Assembly (NCBI RefSeq): GCF_017876165.1
Contig: NZ_JAGINQ010000011.1
Location: 62,001 to 126,000, forward strand
Length of the DNA: 64,000 bases
From: Azospirillum soli
GTDB lineage: Bacteria; Pseudomonadota; Alphaproteobacteria; Azospirillales; Azospirillaceae
Direction of reading: 5' to 3'
Under the pieces are notes generated by a model, which was not told the DNA's origin, made no database searches, and was given only the letters and a program-made list of their open reading frames with translations. Shown in pieces: positions 15,195 to 24,101 of the stretch; the stretch's first letter is position 1, and each line of letters starts with the position of its first letter. Made by a program: the position numbers and the translations under genes.

Positions 15195-16327
15195 TGGACA
15201 CCAACATCGTCGAGGTCATCAACGTGACCCGCGAGGTCGCGTGGCTTCCCTGGGCCGTCCAGTATTTCTTCCTGATCGGCCTGTCGGTCGGCGGCGTGCT
15301 GCTGAGCCTGCCCGGCTACGCCTTCGCGAAGGATGAATGGCGCAAGCTCGGCCGCGTCGCCCTGCTGGTGGCGCTGACCTGCGGGCTGGCCGCGCCGGTG
15401 GCGCTGCTGTCCGACCTGCACCAGCCCGGCCGCTTCTGGCACTTCTACGTCGTGTTCCGGCCGACGTCCTGGATGTGGTGGGGCTCGGTCTTCATCCCCT
15501 TCTACGTCACGGGCCTGCTGGTCTACGCCTGGGCCTGCTTCCGCGAGGAGTTCCAGGAGCAGGGCCGCATCGACAGCCGCCTCGCCGCGCTGTACCGGCT
15601 GGCCGCCCTGGGTGGTGGCCGCAACGACCGGCTGATCCGCGTCATGGGCTTGGTCGTGCTCGCCGGGGCCGCCCTGGTCGCCCTCTACACGGGCGTCGAG
15701 GTCGCCGTGATCAAGGCGCGCCCGCTGTGGCACACGCCCTTCCTGCCGGTGCAGTTCCTCATGACCGCCCTGGTCGGCGCCGCCGGTCTGGTGCTGATCC
15801 TGAACCGCTTCGCCGCCGACAACGACCGTGCGGTGGAGGCTCAGGCGAACCGGCTGCTGGCCGGGTTCCTGGGCGCCGTGATGGCGGTCGGCGGGCTGTG
15901 GCTGGCGCTCGGCCTGTTCGGGCTTGAGCGGACGCACGCCGAGGCGTTGGAGAGCGTGGCGAATTCCGAGGCTTGGCGCGTCACGGCGCTCTGGGCCGTA
16001 CTGGCGACCGTGCTGCCCTTCGTCATCGCCGTCGCCAAGCCGATGGGGACCGGCCTGCTGAGCGGCCTGATCGCCGTCCACAGCGCCTGGATGTTCCGCT
16101 GGACCGTGTTCATCGGCGGCCAGACCGTGCCGAAGACCGGCGCCGGGTTCTACGAGTACGCGCTCCCGGCCGGTCCGGACGGCCTGCTCGGCATCCTGGG
16201 CACCGCCGGCCTGTGGTTCTTCCTGCTGCTCGTCATCACCGCCTTCCTGCCGACCCCGCGCCGCTCGGCGCCCCGCCCGATCCGTGCCGCTCATGCCGCC
16301 GACCGCGCCGTGGCCGCTGCCGAGTGA
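15194..16327 (+). CDS. ttrC: Tetrathionate reductase membrane subunit TtrC (NrfD family)
   Basis: 377 residues with about nine hydrophobic segments, typical of NrfD/PsrC quinol-oxidising anchors. It passes electrons from the quinone pool to TtrB. The ATG at 15194 overlaps the ttrB stop and has AAGGAG about 9 nt upstream; the longer open frame from 15161 is only read-back into ttrB. Charged residues in the early helices (ISDLHQPGRFWHFY-like segment LLSDLHQPGRFW) match the conserved NrfD quinol-side motif. The C-terminus is Arg/Ala-rich and cytoplasmic. Confidence 0.88.
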   Translation: MDTNIVEVINVTREVAWLPWAVQYFFLIGLSVGGVLLSLPGYAFAKDEWRKLGRVALLVALTCGLAAPVALLSDLHQPGRFWHFYVVFRPTSWMWWGSVFIPFYVTGLLVYAWACFREEFQEQGRIDSRLAALYRLAALGGGRNDRLIRVMGLVVLAGAALVALYTGVEVAVIKARPLWHTPFLPVQFLMTALVGAAGLVLILNRFAADNDRAVEAQANRLLAGFLGAVMAVGGLWLALGLFGLERTHAEALESVANSEAWRVTALWAVLATVLPFVIAVAKPMGTGLLSGLIAVHSAWMFRWTVFIGGQTVPKTGAGFYEYALPAGPDGLLGILGTAGLWFFLLLVITAFLPTPRRSAPRPIRAAHAADRAVAAAE

Positions 16328-16370
16328 CCGTGCACGGGATCAAAGCAGAGGGATCAAAGGAGTCACCGCC

Positions 16371-19300
16371 ATGTCCATCACCCGTCGCCTTCTCCTGAAG
16401 ACCACCGCCGCGGGCGGCGCGCTCGCCGCCTTCGTCGGCGGCTTCTCCGAAACCGGCCGCAAGCTGGTGAAGGGCGCCTGGGCCGGCGAGCGGCCCGACC
16501 ACGCCATCTCCGGCAACGCGCCGAAGCCCGAATTCCGCATCGATCCGAAGACCGGCGACATCGCCCGGACGCCCGGCCAGATCGTCGCCAACGTCGCCTG
16601 CCTCGGCTGCACCACGCTGTGCGGCGTGCGCGTCCGCGTGGACGTCGAAAAGAACAAGGTGCTGCGCGTCTCCGGCAACCCCTACAGCCCGCTGTCCACC
16701 GACCCGTTCCTGCCCTACGGCACGCCGATCAAGGAGAGCTTCAAGTCGGTGTCGCGGCTGGACGAGAAGGGGCTCCAGGGCCGCTCGACCGCCTGCGGGC
16801 GCGGCAACGCGGCGCTGGAGATGCTGACCTCGCCGTTCCGCGTCACCACGCCGATGAAGCGTGTCGGGCCGCGCGGCTCTGGCAAGTGGGAGCCGATCGC
16901 CTTCGAAACGCTGGTCGCGGAGATCGCGGACGGCGGCGACCTGTTCGGGGAAGGGCACGTGGATGGCCTGCGGGCCCTGCGCGACCTGAAGACGCCCATC
17001 GACCCGGCGGCCCCCGAGCTGGGGCCGAAGGTCAACCAAGTGGCTCTGCTGTCGTCCGTCAACGACGGGCGCGAGCCCTTCGTGCGCCGCTTCTTCAACC
17101 AGGCGCTGGGCACCATCAACTTTGTCGGCCACGGCTCCTACTGCGGCGGCGCCTACCGCTCCGGCTCGGGCGCCGTGTTCGGCGACGCCAAGAAGATGCC
17201 GCACGCCAAGCCCGACCTTCAGAACGCGGAATTCGTGCTGTTCATCGGCACCGCCCCGTCGAACGCCGGCAACCCGTTCAAGCGGCAGGCCATGCTGCTC
17301 GCCAAGGGGCGCACGGACGGCGTGCTGAACTACGTCGTCGTCGATCCGGTGCTGACCAACGCCGACAACCGCGCGGTGGGCGAGCGGTCCAACTGGATCC
17401 CGATCCGGCCGGGCACCGATGGCGCCCTGGTCATGGGCATGATGCGCTGGATGTTCGAGAACGGGCGCATCGACACCAACTACCTGTCGCAGCCCAACGG
17501 CAAGGCCGCCGAGGCGGTGGGCGAGGCCGGCTGGTGCAACGCCACCCACCTCGTCATCGCGCAGAAGGGCCACCCGCGCGAGGGGCGCATGCTGCGCGCC
17601 TCCGACATGGGGTGGGTGACGCTGGACGAGAAGGACCGCTACGGCGACAAGGACACCTTCGTCGTCCTGGACGGCGAGGGCAAGCCGGTCGCGCACGACG
17701 CGCCGATGGGACCGGCGACGCTGTTCCACGACGGAACGGTAACGGCGCCGGGTGGGGATCTCGCCGTGAAGACCAGCCTGACGGTGCTGCGCGACGAGGC
17801 GATGAGGATGGAGCTGCGCGGCTACGCCGAGGCTTGCGGCATCCCCGCCGACGTCATCGTCGGCTTGGCGCGCGAATTCACCAGCCACGGCAAGAAGGCC
17901 GCTGCCAACGCGCACGGCGGCATGATGGCGGGCAACGGCTTCTACAACGCCTTCGGCGTGGTCACGCTGAACACGCTGATCGGCAACCTGAACTGGAAGG
18001 GCGGCACCATCTTCGGCGGCGGCCGCTTCCCCGACGAGCAGGACGGCCCGCGCTACAAGCTGGCCAGCTTCCCCGGCGCCGTGAAGCCGTCGGGCGTCGC
18101 GATCAGCCGCCCCGTGCCCTACGAGAGGTCGAGCGAGTTCAAGGCGAAGAAGGAGGCGGGCAAACCCTACCCGGCCAAGGCGCCCTGGTACCCCAACGCG
18201 CCGCAGCTGACGACCGAGTATCTGACCAGCGGCGTCGTCGACGGCTACCCCTATCCGCTGAAGGCGCTGTTCCTGTGGAACAGCAACCCGATCTACGGCA
18301 TCCCCGGCGTCCGCGCCGCGGTTGAGGCGAAGCTGCGGGATCCGAAGGCGCTGCCGCTGATCGTCGCCATCGACCCTTTCATCAACGAATCCTCGGCCTT
18401 CGCCGACTACATCGTGCCCGACACGGTGCTGTACGAAACCTGGGGCTGGGCCGCGCCCTGGGCGGGCGTGCCGACCAAAACGACCACCGCGCGCTGGCCG
18501 GTGGTGGACTCCCGCACCGCCGCGCTGGCGGACGGCCAGCACGTCCAGATGGAGACCTTCCTGATCGCCACGGCCAAGCGCCTGGGCCTGCCGGGCTTCG
18601 GCCCGGACGCCATCGAGGACATGGAAGGCAACAAACATCCCCTGGACCGGCCGGAGGACTGGTACCTGCGCGGTGGCGCCAACATCGCCTGGCTCGGCAA
18701 GCAGCCGGTGCCCGACGCCTCCGACGATGACATCGGCTGGTCCGGCGTGGAGCGCGTGCTGCCCGCGCTGAAGGCGACGCTGCAGGAGGAGGAGTGGCGC
18801 AAGGTCGCCTTCATCCTCGCCCGTGGCGGCCGTTACCAGAACCAGGGCGAGGGCTTCGAGGGCGACAAGGCGGCCCATCGCTTCAAGGGCGGGCTGCTGG
18901 TCTACAACGAGGCGGTCGGCGCCGCGAAGAGCAGCATCACCGGCAAGCGCTGGACCGGCACGGCGACCTGGATGGAACCGGTGTTCGCCGATGGCACCCC
19001 GGTGCGGACCATCCACAAGCCGGAGGAGTGGCCGTTCCAGTTGATCAGCGCGAAGTCGGTTCTGGTCAGCGCCTACACGATCGCCGCCAGCCGCCTGCGC
19101 CATCTGCACCCGGAGAACCCGGTCGGCATCAACGTGGAGGACGCCCGCCGCCTGGGCATCGAGACCGGCGACCGCATCCGCATCGCCACGCCGGGCGGAA
19201 GCGAACCGGCGACAGCCATCGTCCGGTATGGCGTGATGCCGGGCGTGCTGGCGGTCGAGCACGGCTTCGGTCACAGGGAGTACGGCGCCCGACCGCACGT

Positions 19301-19478
19301 CATCGGCGGCCGGAGCCAGCCGGACGTGCCGGAGATCGGGGCGGGCATCAACCTCAACGACCTCGGCCTCGCCGACCCGACCCGCCAGGGCGCGTCGATC
19401 TGGGTCGATCCCATCGCGGGCACCTCGGTGCGCCAGGGCATTCCGGCCAAGCTGGAGCGCGTTGCCGCCGCCGCATAA
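16371..19478 (+). CDS. ttrA: Tetrathionate reductase molybdopterin subunit TtrA
   Basis: 1035 residues. The ATG at 16371 has AGGAG 9 nt upstream and starts a twin-arginine signal (TRRLLLKT then a hydrophobic run). A [4Fe-4S] site uses C77, C80, C84 and about C142 (CLGCTTLC, STACGRGN). Cys258 in HGSYCGGAYRSG is the probable molybdenum ligand, as in the Ttr/Psr branch of the DMSO reductase family. C-terminal molydopterin-dinucleotide binding domain motifs (NPVGINVEDARRLGIETGD) are present. The enzyme reduces tetrathionate to thiosulfate in the periplasm. Length matches TtrA (about 1020). A minus-strand open frame of 1106 codons over the gene is a GC-bias shadow. Confidence 0.9.
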   Translation: MSITRRLLLKTTAAGGALAAFVGGFSETGRKLVKGAWAGERPDHAISGNAPKPEFRIDPKTGDIARTPGQIVANVACLGCTTLCGVRVRVDVEKNKVLRVSGNPYSPLSTDPFLPYGTPIKESFKSVSRLDEKGLQGRSTACGRGNAALEMLTSPFRVTTPMKRVGPRGSGKWEPIAFETLVAEIADGGDLFGEGHVDGLRALRDLKTPIDPAAPELGPKVNQVALLSSVNDGREPFVRRFFNQALGTINFVGHGSYCGGAYRSGSGAVFGDAKKMPHAKPDLQNAEFVLFIGTAPSNAGNPFKRQAMLLAKGRTDGVLNYVVVDPVLTNADNRAVGERSNWIPIRPGTDGALVMGMMRWMFENGRIDTNYLSQPNGKAAEAVGEAGWCNATHLVIAQKGHPREGRMLRASDMGWVTLDEKDRYGDKDTFVVLDGEGKPVAHDAPMGPATLFHDGTVTAPGGDLAVKTSLTVLRDEAMRMELRGYAEACGIPADVIVGLAREFTSHGKKAAANAHGGMMAGNGFYNAFGVVTLNTLIGNLNWKGGTIFGGGRFPDEQDGPRYKLASFPGAVKPSGVAISRPVPYERSSEFKAKKEAGKPYPAKAPWYPNAPQLTTEYLTSGVVDGYPYPLKALFLWNSNPIYGIPGVRAAVEAKLRDPKALPLIVAIDPFINESSAFADYIVPDTVLYETWGWAAPWAGVPTKTTTARWPVVDSRTAALADGQHVQMETFLIATAKRLGLPGFGPDAIEDMEGNKHPLDRPEDWYLRGGANIAWLGKQPVPDASDDDIGWSGVERVLPALKATLQEEEWRKVAFILARGGRYQNQGEGFEGDKAAHRFKGGLLVYNEAVGAAKSSITGKRWTGTATWMEPVFADGTPVRTIHKPEEWPFQLISAKSVLVSAYTIAASRLRHLHPENPVGINVEDARRLGIETGDRIRIATPGGSEPATAIVRYGVMPGVLAVEHGFGHREYGARPHVIGGRSQPDVPEIGAGINLNDLGLADPTRQGASIWVDPIAGTSVRQGIPAKLERVAAAA

Positions 19479-19503
19479 CCCCCGTCCCACAGACCGATTC
19501 CGG

Positions 19504-19534
19504 AGCAGGGAGGCCACGGGTTGGCCGCCCTGCT
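19504..19534 (+). terminator. Stem-loop after ttrA
   Basis: AGCAGGGAGGCC and GGCCGCCCTGCT pair over 12 positions with one mismatch around a 7-nt loop, 25 nt after the ttrA stop. There is no T-run, so intrinsic termination is uncertain; it may be a processing or stabilising hairpin between ttrA and the cytochrome gene. Confidence 0.45.
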
Positions 19535-19700
19535 TCGGCGTCTCCGGCGAATGCAACGCACGGAGACTACTGGCAAATTAGCATGTACTTATAGAATGGA
19601 GCGGGTGAATGTAGTCGTCAACACAGGGCGACGCGGCCAAACGCCGCACGCCGGACAACGAAAAGACAAAAGAGACACACAGGAAGGGTAGAGACACCCC

Positions 19701-20690
19701 ATGAAGACCATCCACACACTGGCCGGCGCGCTCGTCGCCCTGACCATCGGTACGATCACGCTCGCCACGTCACACGCGGCGGATCCGCAAAAGATCGACC
19801 TGACCAAATGGACGCCGCCGGACATCGCGACGGTGAAGGACGACGACCTGGGCAAGCTGATCAAGTACGGCCACGCGCTGACGACGGAGACCCACAAGCA
19901 TCTCGGCCCGGAGGCCGCCGATCCGGCCAAGCGGTATGCCGGGAACAACCTGGCCTGCCAAAGCTGCCACCTGAACGCCGGAACCCAGCCCTACTCGATG
20001 CCGTGGACCGGCGTGCATGCGGTGTTCCCGCAGTACCGCGCCCGCGAGGATGCCATCAGCACCATTGAGGAGCGCGTCAACGGCTGCATGGAGCGCAGCA
20101 TGAACGGCAAGGCGCTGCCGCTGGAGAGCACCGAGATGAAGGCGTTCGTCGCCTACATGAAGTGGCTGTCCACCGGCATCCCGGTCGGCGCGAAGATTGA
20201 GGGGGCGGGCACCCGGCCGATCAAGGAACCGGCCCGCGCCGCCAACCCGGAACGCGGCAAGCAGGTCTACGCCGAGGTTTGCGCCGCCTGCCACGGCGAG
20301 GACGGCCAGGGTGTGCGCAAGGGGCAGATCGGTGATGGTGAAGGCTATCAGTTCCCGCCGTTGTGGGGGCCGGACAGCTACAACGACGGCGCGGGCATGT
20401 ACCGCCAGCTGACCGCGTCGGCCTTTGTCCACAACAACATGCCGCTGGGCACCACCCACGAGGCGCCGGCCGTCTCGGACGAGGACGCCTACGACGTCAT
20501 CGCCTTCGTGAACAGCCAGCCGCGTCCCCACAAGGCCAACCTCGACAAGGATTTCCCGAACCGCCTGCGCAAGCCCGTGGACATGCCGTTCCCGCCGTTC
20601 GCCGACGGCCTTCCGGCCGAGCAGCACAAGTACGGCCCCTACGATCCGATCCGCGCCAAGCTGAAGGAGTTGCAGCGGGCGACCCAGTAA
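19701..20690 (+). CDS. tsdA: Dihaem cytochrome c, TsdA-like thiosulfate dehydrogenase/tetrathionate reductase
   Basis: 329 residues with a Sec signal peptide (cleavage after SHA). Two c-haem sites: CQSCH at 86-90 and CAACH at 194-198. Cys129 in RVNGCMERSMNGK matches the unusual Cys axial ligand of haem 1 in TsdA, and Met247 in NNMPLG is a candidate ligand of haem 2. TsdA enzymes interconvert thiosulfate and tetrathionate in the periplasm, some favouring reduction. The position 222 bp after ttrA fits the same substrate couple: it could make the tetrathionate that Ttr respires, or reduce it. The direction cannot be read from sequence. Confidence 0.85.
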   Translation: MKTIHTLAGALVALTIGTITLATSHAADPQKIDLTKWTPPDIATVKDDDLGKLIKYGHALTTETHKHLGPEAADPAKRYAGNNLACQSCHLNAGTQPYSMPWTGVHAVFPQYRAREDAISTIEERVNGCMERSMNGKALPLESTEMKAFVAYMKWLSTGIPVGAKIEGAGTRPIKEPARAANPERGKQVYAEVCAACHGEDGQGVRKGQIGDGEGYQFPPLWGPDSYNDGAGMYRQLTASAFVHNNMPLGTTHEAPAVSDEDAYDVIAFVNSQPRPHKANLDKDFPNRLRKPVDMPFPPFADGLPAEQHKYGPYDPIRAKLKELQRATQ

Positions 20691-20706
20691 TCGTCAGGCG
20701 TCCCCT

Positions 20707-20736
20707 CGGCGGAGGAGCTTATGGGTTTCTCCGCCG
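20707..20736. terminator. Hairpin between convergent tsdA and the minus-strand operon
   Basis: CGGCGGAG (20707-20714) pairs perfectly with CTCCGCCG (20729-20736) around a 14-nt loop, in the 47-bp gap between convergent genes. The position suits a bidirectional terminator, though no T-run follows on either strand. Confidence 0.5.
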
Positions 20737-20737
20737 C

Positions 20738-21913
20738 TCATGCCAGCCGCCGGACAGAAGGTCGTGGATGGAGAGGAACCGCTGAACCTGACGGGCCGGT
20801 TTGATAGGCATCCAAAAGCGCCCATTGGTGGCCGGTGAGTCGGCCTTCAAAGCTGAGGCGCAGGCGACCGTACGGTGTTTCCCAGATCTGGGCGCGGATG
20901 GCCGCGAGCACCGCCGCAGGCCCGGTGTTGCCGGCCTTCCGCCACGCCTCGGCGTATGCTCGGACGGCGAGGTAGCTGGTTGAAAAATAGGCGCCGGGTG
21001 GCCGGCCCAGCAGCCCGGTGGCACGCGCGCGCAACTCCGCGGCTGGCTGATCGACGAGACGTTGCCCCTCGTCCACCAGAAAGGCGACCGAGCTTCGCGC
21101 GGCGATGTCCGGACTGGTCAAGAAGGGCGCCCCGAAGCTGTCGTCGGAGAAGATGATCGGCCAAGGCGCCGTGCGAACCGCCTTCTGCTTTACGACGGCG
21201 TGGGCGAACTCCTGCGACCCGAAGACGAAGAGCCTCCGCAGGTTCGCGCCGAAGCCGGTGTTCCGGAAGCCGGCCCTGACGTCGGCGAGGTCGGGCGTGA
21301 CGAGCGACACCGCCGCCACGTCGTGGCGTCCGTGCAGCCGGACCATCAGGTCGGCTCCCAGCCGTGCGCCGTAGTTCCGCGCCTGGGCGATGATGGCCAC
21401 CCGGCCGCTCGGCAATTCGCGCAACTCGGCCGCGGCGAGGCATTCGACCTGCTCCCGGTCGCGACCGAAGAACTGGAGTGTGGTGGCCGCTTCGGCACCG
21501 CACAGATCGTCCGCGGAGGAACCGGGCGCGAGGAACGGCACCCCGGCAGTGTGGTAGATCCGGCGCGCCGGCAGGGCGGTGCGCGAACCGAAATGCCCTA
21601 TCACCACGTCAGCACCGGCCCGCACGGCGGCCTGGGCGGCCGCAGCCGCCACCGCTGGATCGCGCCGGTCGTCACCAACCACGATGCGCGCCGGCAGCCC
21701 GTCGTCGGCCAGCGCCAGGGTGCAGGCGGCGAAGAGGTCCATCACATTCGGTCCGGCGCTTTCGACCAGCGCGATCAGCGGCCCATCGTCCCCGTCCGCC
21801 GGCCGCCCTGTGCCGAGCCAGGGCGGTATGGCAAAGTCCGGCGTGCGGCCGTCATCAAGCCGCAGTGGGGCGGCTTCGACCGGCATAGCGGTGGCGAGCG
21901 CGGATCCGTCCAT
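20738..21913 (-). CDS. Branched-chain amino-acid-type ligand-binding protein without signal peptide
   Basis: 391 residues resembling type-1 periplasmic binding proteins (Peripla_BP_6): LIALVESAGPNVMDLFAACTLALAD, ADVVIGHFGSRTALPARRIYHTAGVPFLAPGSS-like core, then VAIIAQARNYGARLGADL and a C-terminal YGRLRLSFEGRLTGH segment. The usual pattern of state-dependent substrate recognition is recognisable. There is no N-terminal signal peptide or lipobox, and no ABC permease or ATPase gene is near, so it may be a cytosolic sensor or binding protein rather than a transporter part. It is the last gene of the N-hydroxylase/cupin/MetRS-like operon, 3 nt after the DUF3291 gene. Confidence 0.7.
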   Translation of the reverse strand: MDGSALATAMPVEAAPLRLDDGRTPDFAIPPWLGTGRPADGDDGPLIALVESAGPNVMDLFAACTLALADDGLPARIVVGDDRRDPAVAAAAAQAAVRAGADVVIGHFGSRTALPARRIYHTAGVPFLAPGSSADDLCGAEAATTLQFFGRDREQVECLAAAELRELPSGRVAIIAQARNYGARLGADLMVRLHGRHDVAAVSLVTPDLADVRAGFRNTGFGANLRRLFVFGSQEFAHAVVKQKAVRTAPWPIIFSDDSFGAPFLTSPDIAARSSVAFLVDEGQRLVDQPAAELRARATGLLGRPPGAYFSTSYLAVRAYAEAWRKAGNTGPAAVLAAIRAQIWETPYGRLRLSFEGRLTGHQWALLDAYQTGPSGSAVPLHPRPSVRRLA

Positions 21914-21916
21914 TGG

Positions 21917-22462
21917 TCAGGCCTCCACGAGGCGGGCCAGGGGCTGCCGGTTGCCGGCGGCGTCGAACGGCTCGCGGAAGGTGAAGGACACCGCCGTCGG
22001 GCCATGGTCATGCAGGTGTTCCAGCCGCTTGCAGGCCTGCTTCCAGTTCGGCAACTCGTCCTCTCGGGTCCACCAGACGCAGTAGATCGGCCAGTTCTGC
22101 GGACCGAACCAAGCGGTGCGCTCCTTGAACGCGCCCCGGTGCATGGGGCCTTGGTAGGTGTAGCGCCACACCGAGCCCAAGTCGCGCCACAGTGACAGCG
22201 TCTGCGCTTGCCGGGTGTGGCCCCGCGTGGTGCCGCCCAGATAGAAGCGCGGGACGGCGAACGGCCCCCATCGCCCCCAATCCTTCTGGAAATTGGTCAT
22301 CCACGGGATGTCTTCCACCGGCTTGGCGCGGTCGATGAAGCCGGGCGTCCGTTCGGCCTCGACGAAAACATCGGGGGTGCGGTCGTCGAAGTCCTGCACG
22401 CCGGAATCCCCGTAGGGCGCGCGCAGGATCGAGAAGGTCATCAGGGCGATGCAATCGGACAT
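21917..22462 (-). CDS. DUF3291-family protein
   Basis: 181 residues. The pattern LSLWRDLGSVWRYTYQGPMH, then YCVWWTREDELPNWKQA and GPTAVSFTFREPF, matches the DUF3291 layout, a dimeric alpha-beta barrel related to antibiotic-biosynthesis monooxygenases. No cofactor motif is visible. The gene lies 17 nt after the MetRS-like gene and 3 nt before the binding protein, so it is co-transcribed with the N-N bond cassette. A catalytic or protective role in that pathway is possible but unproven. Confidence 0.7.
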   Translation of the reverse strand: MSDCIALMTFSILRAPYGDSGVQDFDDRTPDVFVEAERTPGFIDRAKPVEDIPWMTNFQKDWGRWGPFAVPRFYLGGTTRGHTRQAQTLSLWRDLGSVWRYTYQGPMHRGAFKERTAWFGPQNWPIYCVWWTREDELPNWKQACKRLEHLHDHGPTAVSFTFREPFDAAGNRQPLARLVEA

Positions 22463-22479
22463 GGGGCACCTCCTTCCGG

Positions 22480-24057
22480 TCAGGCCACGCCGGCCAGGGT
22501 CTTGGCCTCGGCCGGCACGGTGAAAAGCTCATCCGGAAGGGCCCGCGCTGCGGCGGCCGGAGCGAAGTCAAGCGACTCGAGGGGCTGGTCGCTGACGCGG
22601 GCGAAGAGGTCGCGGCCCACCCGCGGCATCACCGGATAGGCGGCGGCGGCCAAGCACTGCACCAGGAACGCGACGCCGGCGAACCGCCGTTCGGGCTCGG
22701 CAGCGGCAGACAGGCTTTCCAGCCGGTCCAGAATGAAGCCGACAAGATGCAGCGTGTCCTCCGCCGCCTGACGCAGGTGGAACCGCTCGATCCCGTAGCT
22801 CTCGTGGATGCGCCGAACCGCCTGGCGGCCAGCCGCCAGGAGCGCCTCCTCCGGCGCGGCGAGCGCCGGGCCGTGGAGGTCGAGCGCCTGATTGAAGAGC
22901 GCGGCGAGCCGGCGCCAGGGCACGTTCAGCTTCGCCTCGACCACGGTGGTCATGTCGCGCTCGTTGAAATTGCCCTTCTCGAAGCCCGGCGTGTTCATCG
23001 CCGCGTAGAAACGCCCCAGGTCAGGGTCGTGGTGCTGGGCGAGATCGCGCGCCCAGATCACATGGTTGGCGCTGGTCGAGAACTTGGCATGGTCGAGGTT
23101 GTAGAATTCGTTGATGACGGTGGCGTGCGGCATCCAGCGGTCCAGCCCACCGGCGGCCAGCAGGCCGACGTGGATAACGGCATAGAAATAGGAGTTGTCG
23201 AAGCCGAAGAAGTTGATCACGCGCGGCGCCACCCCGTCGGGGAGCGAGCCGGCGGCTTGCTCATACAGGAAGACGAAGTCGGCCATCACCTCGGCCCAGG
23301 CGTTGACCACTTGTCCGGGGAAGTGCGGATGGTCGATGGCGATGCCCCAATCGCCCGGCACCGTCACCGGGAAGTCGGGCAGCGGCCCGCGCAGCGCGTC
23401 TTCGACCACCCAACGGTAGCGCGTGCGGAAGCGCGGGTTTTCCGCGTAGAAGCGGGCGATGGCGTTGCGGAAGCGGTCGGTTTCCAGCACCAGCACATCG
23501 ACGGTCCGCAGCTCCAGCGCGGTGTCGCCACTCAGGGTGTCGCGCGGGGCCAGCAGCGTTTCCGCCGTGTTGATCTGCGCGCAGCCCTCGCAGATGCCGC
23601 ACTTGCACTTGTCCAGGCAGTTCGGGCAATGGCCGGACACGCCCGCCTCGTCCAGGAACCGGCCGCGTGCGCGCGACCAGAAGAACGGGATGGGCTTGCG
23701 GACCAGCGCCCCCGCTTCATAGAGACGCAGGAACAGCGCGCGGACGAAGTCGTTGCTGCGCGCGTCGGGCACATGGAAGGTGTCGACGTCGCAGCCGTAG
23801 GTGCCCAGCGTTTCCAGGATATCGCGGCTCCATCCCAGTGCCAGCGCCGTCGGGTCGACCCCCTGGCGCTCCGCCGTGACGCGCACGTAGGACTGGTTCA
23901 TGTCGCTGTAGGAGGTGACGAAGGTCGCGGCCCCGGCGAGCCTTTGCGCCTTGGTGAACACATCACTGGCGAGAAAGGGCCCGGACAGGTGGCCGACGTG
24001 CAGACCGCCGTTCGGCGTCGGGGGCGGTAGCGTGACGATGAAGCTCGGCTTGGTCAT
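22480..24057 (-). CDS. Methionyl-tRNA-synthetase-like enzyme of a hydrazine-forming pathway
   Basis: 525 residues, class I synthetase fold of the MetRS group. The HIGH box is HVGH (20-23) in PPPTPNGGLHVGHLSG. A six-Cys zinc knuckle region (C144, C147, C151, C153, C156, C159) and the MetRS-like WVVEDAL and VINFFGFDNSYFY segments follow. The KMSKS loop is altered to KFSTS (325-329), losing the second Lys. A helical anticodon-domain-like C-terminus remains. MetRS-like proteins with a zinc cupin (Spb40 in s56-p1, and related enzymes of formycin, pyrazomycin and triacsin pathways) join an amino acid to an N-hydroxylated lysine and form an N-N bond. Here cupin and N-hydroxylase are the two preceding genes, strongly suggesting that role rather than tRNA charging. 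Confidence 0.82.
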   Translation of the reverse strand: MTKPSFIVTLPPPTPNGGLHVGHLSGPFLASDVFTKAQRLAGAATFVTSYSDMNQSYVRVTAERQGVDPTALALGWSRDILETLGTYGCDVDTFHVPDARSNDFVRALFLRLYEAGALVRKPIPFFWSRARGRFLDEAGVSGHCPNCLDKCKCGICEGCAQINTAETLLAPRDTLSGDTALELRTVDVLVLETDRFRNAIARFYAENPRFRTRYRWVVEDALRGPLPDFPVTVPGDWGIAIDHPHFPGQVVNAWAEVMADFVFLYEQAAGSLPDGVAPRVINFFGFDNSYFYAVIHVGLLAAGGLDRWMPHATVINEFYNLDHAKFSTSANHVIWARDLAQHHDPDLGRFYAAMNTPGFEKGNFNERDMTTVVEAKLNVPWRRLAALFNQALDLHGPALAAPEEALLAAGRQAVRRIHESYGIERFHLRQAAEDTLHLVGFILDRLESLSAAAEPERRFAGVAFLVQCLAAAAYPVMPRVGRDLFARVSDQPLESLDFAPAAAARALPDELFTVPAEAKTLAGVA

Positions 24058-24101
24058 GGCGACACCATGTGGAAGGAACGGGGTGGTGGAAGGGGATCCG
24101 G

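Noticed and set aside
16236..19556. Minus-strand open frame of 1106 codons opposite ttrA
   Set aside because: It mirrors ttrA in a GC-rich gene with strong codon bias; the sequence is Arg/Gly/His/Gln-rich with no domain, and ttrA itself has full family motifs.
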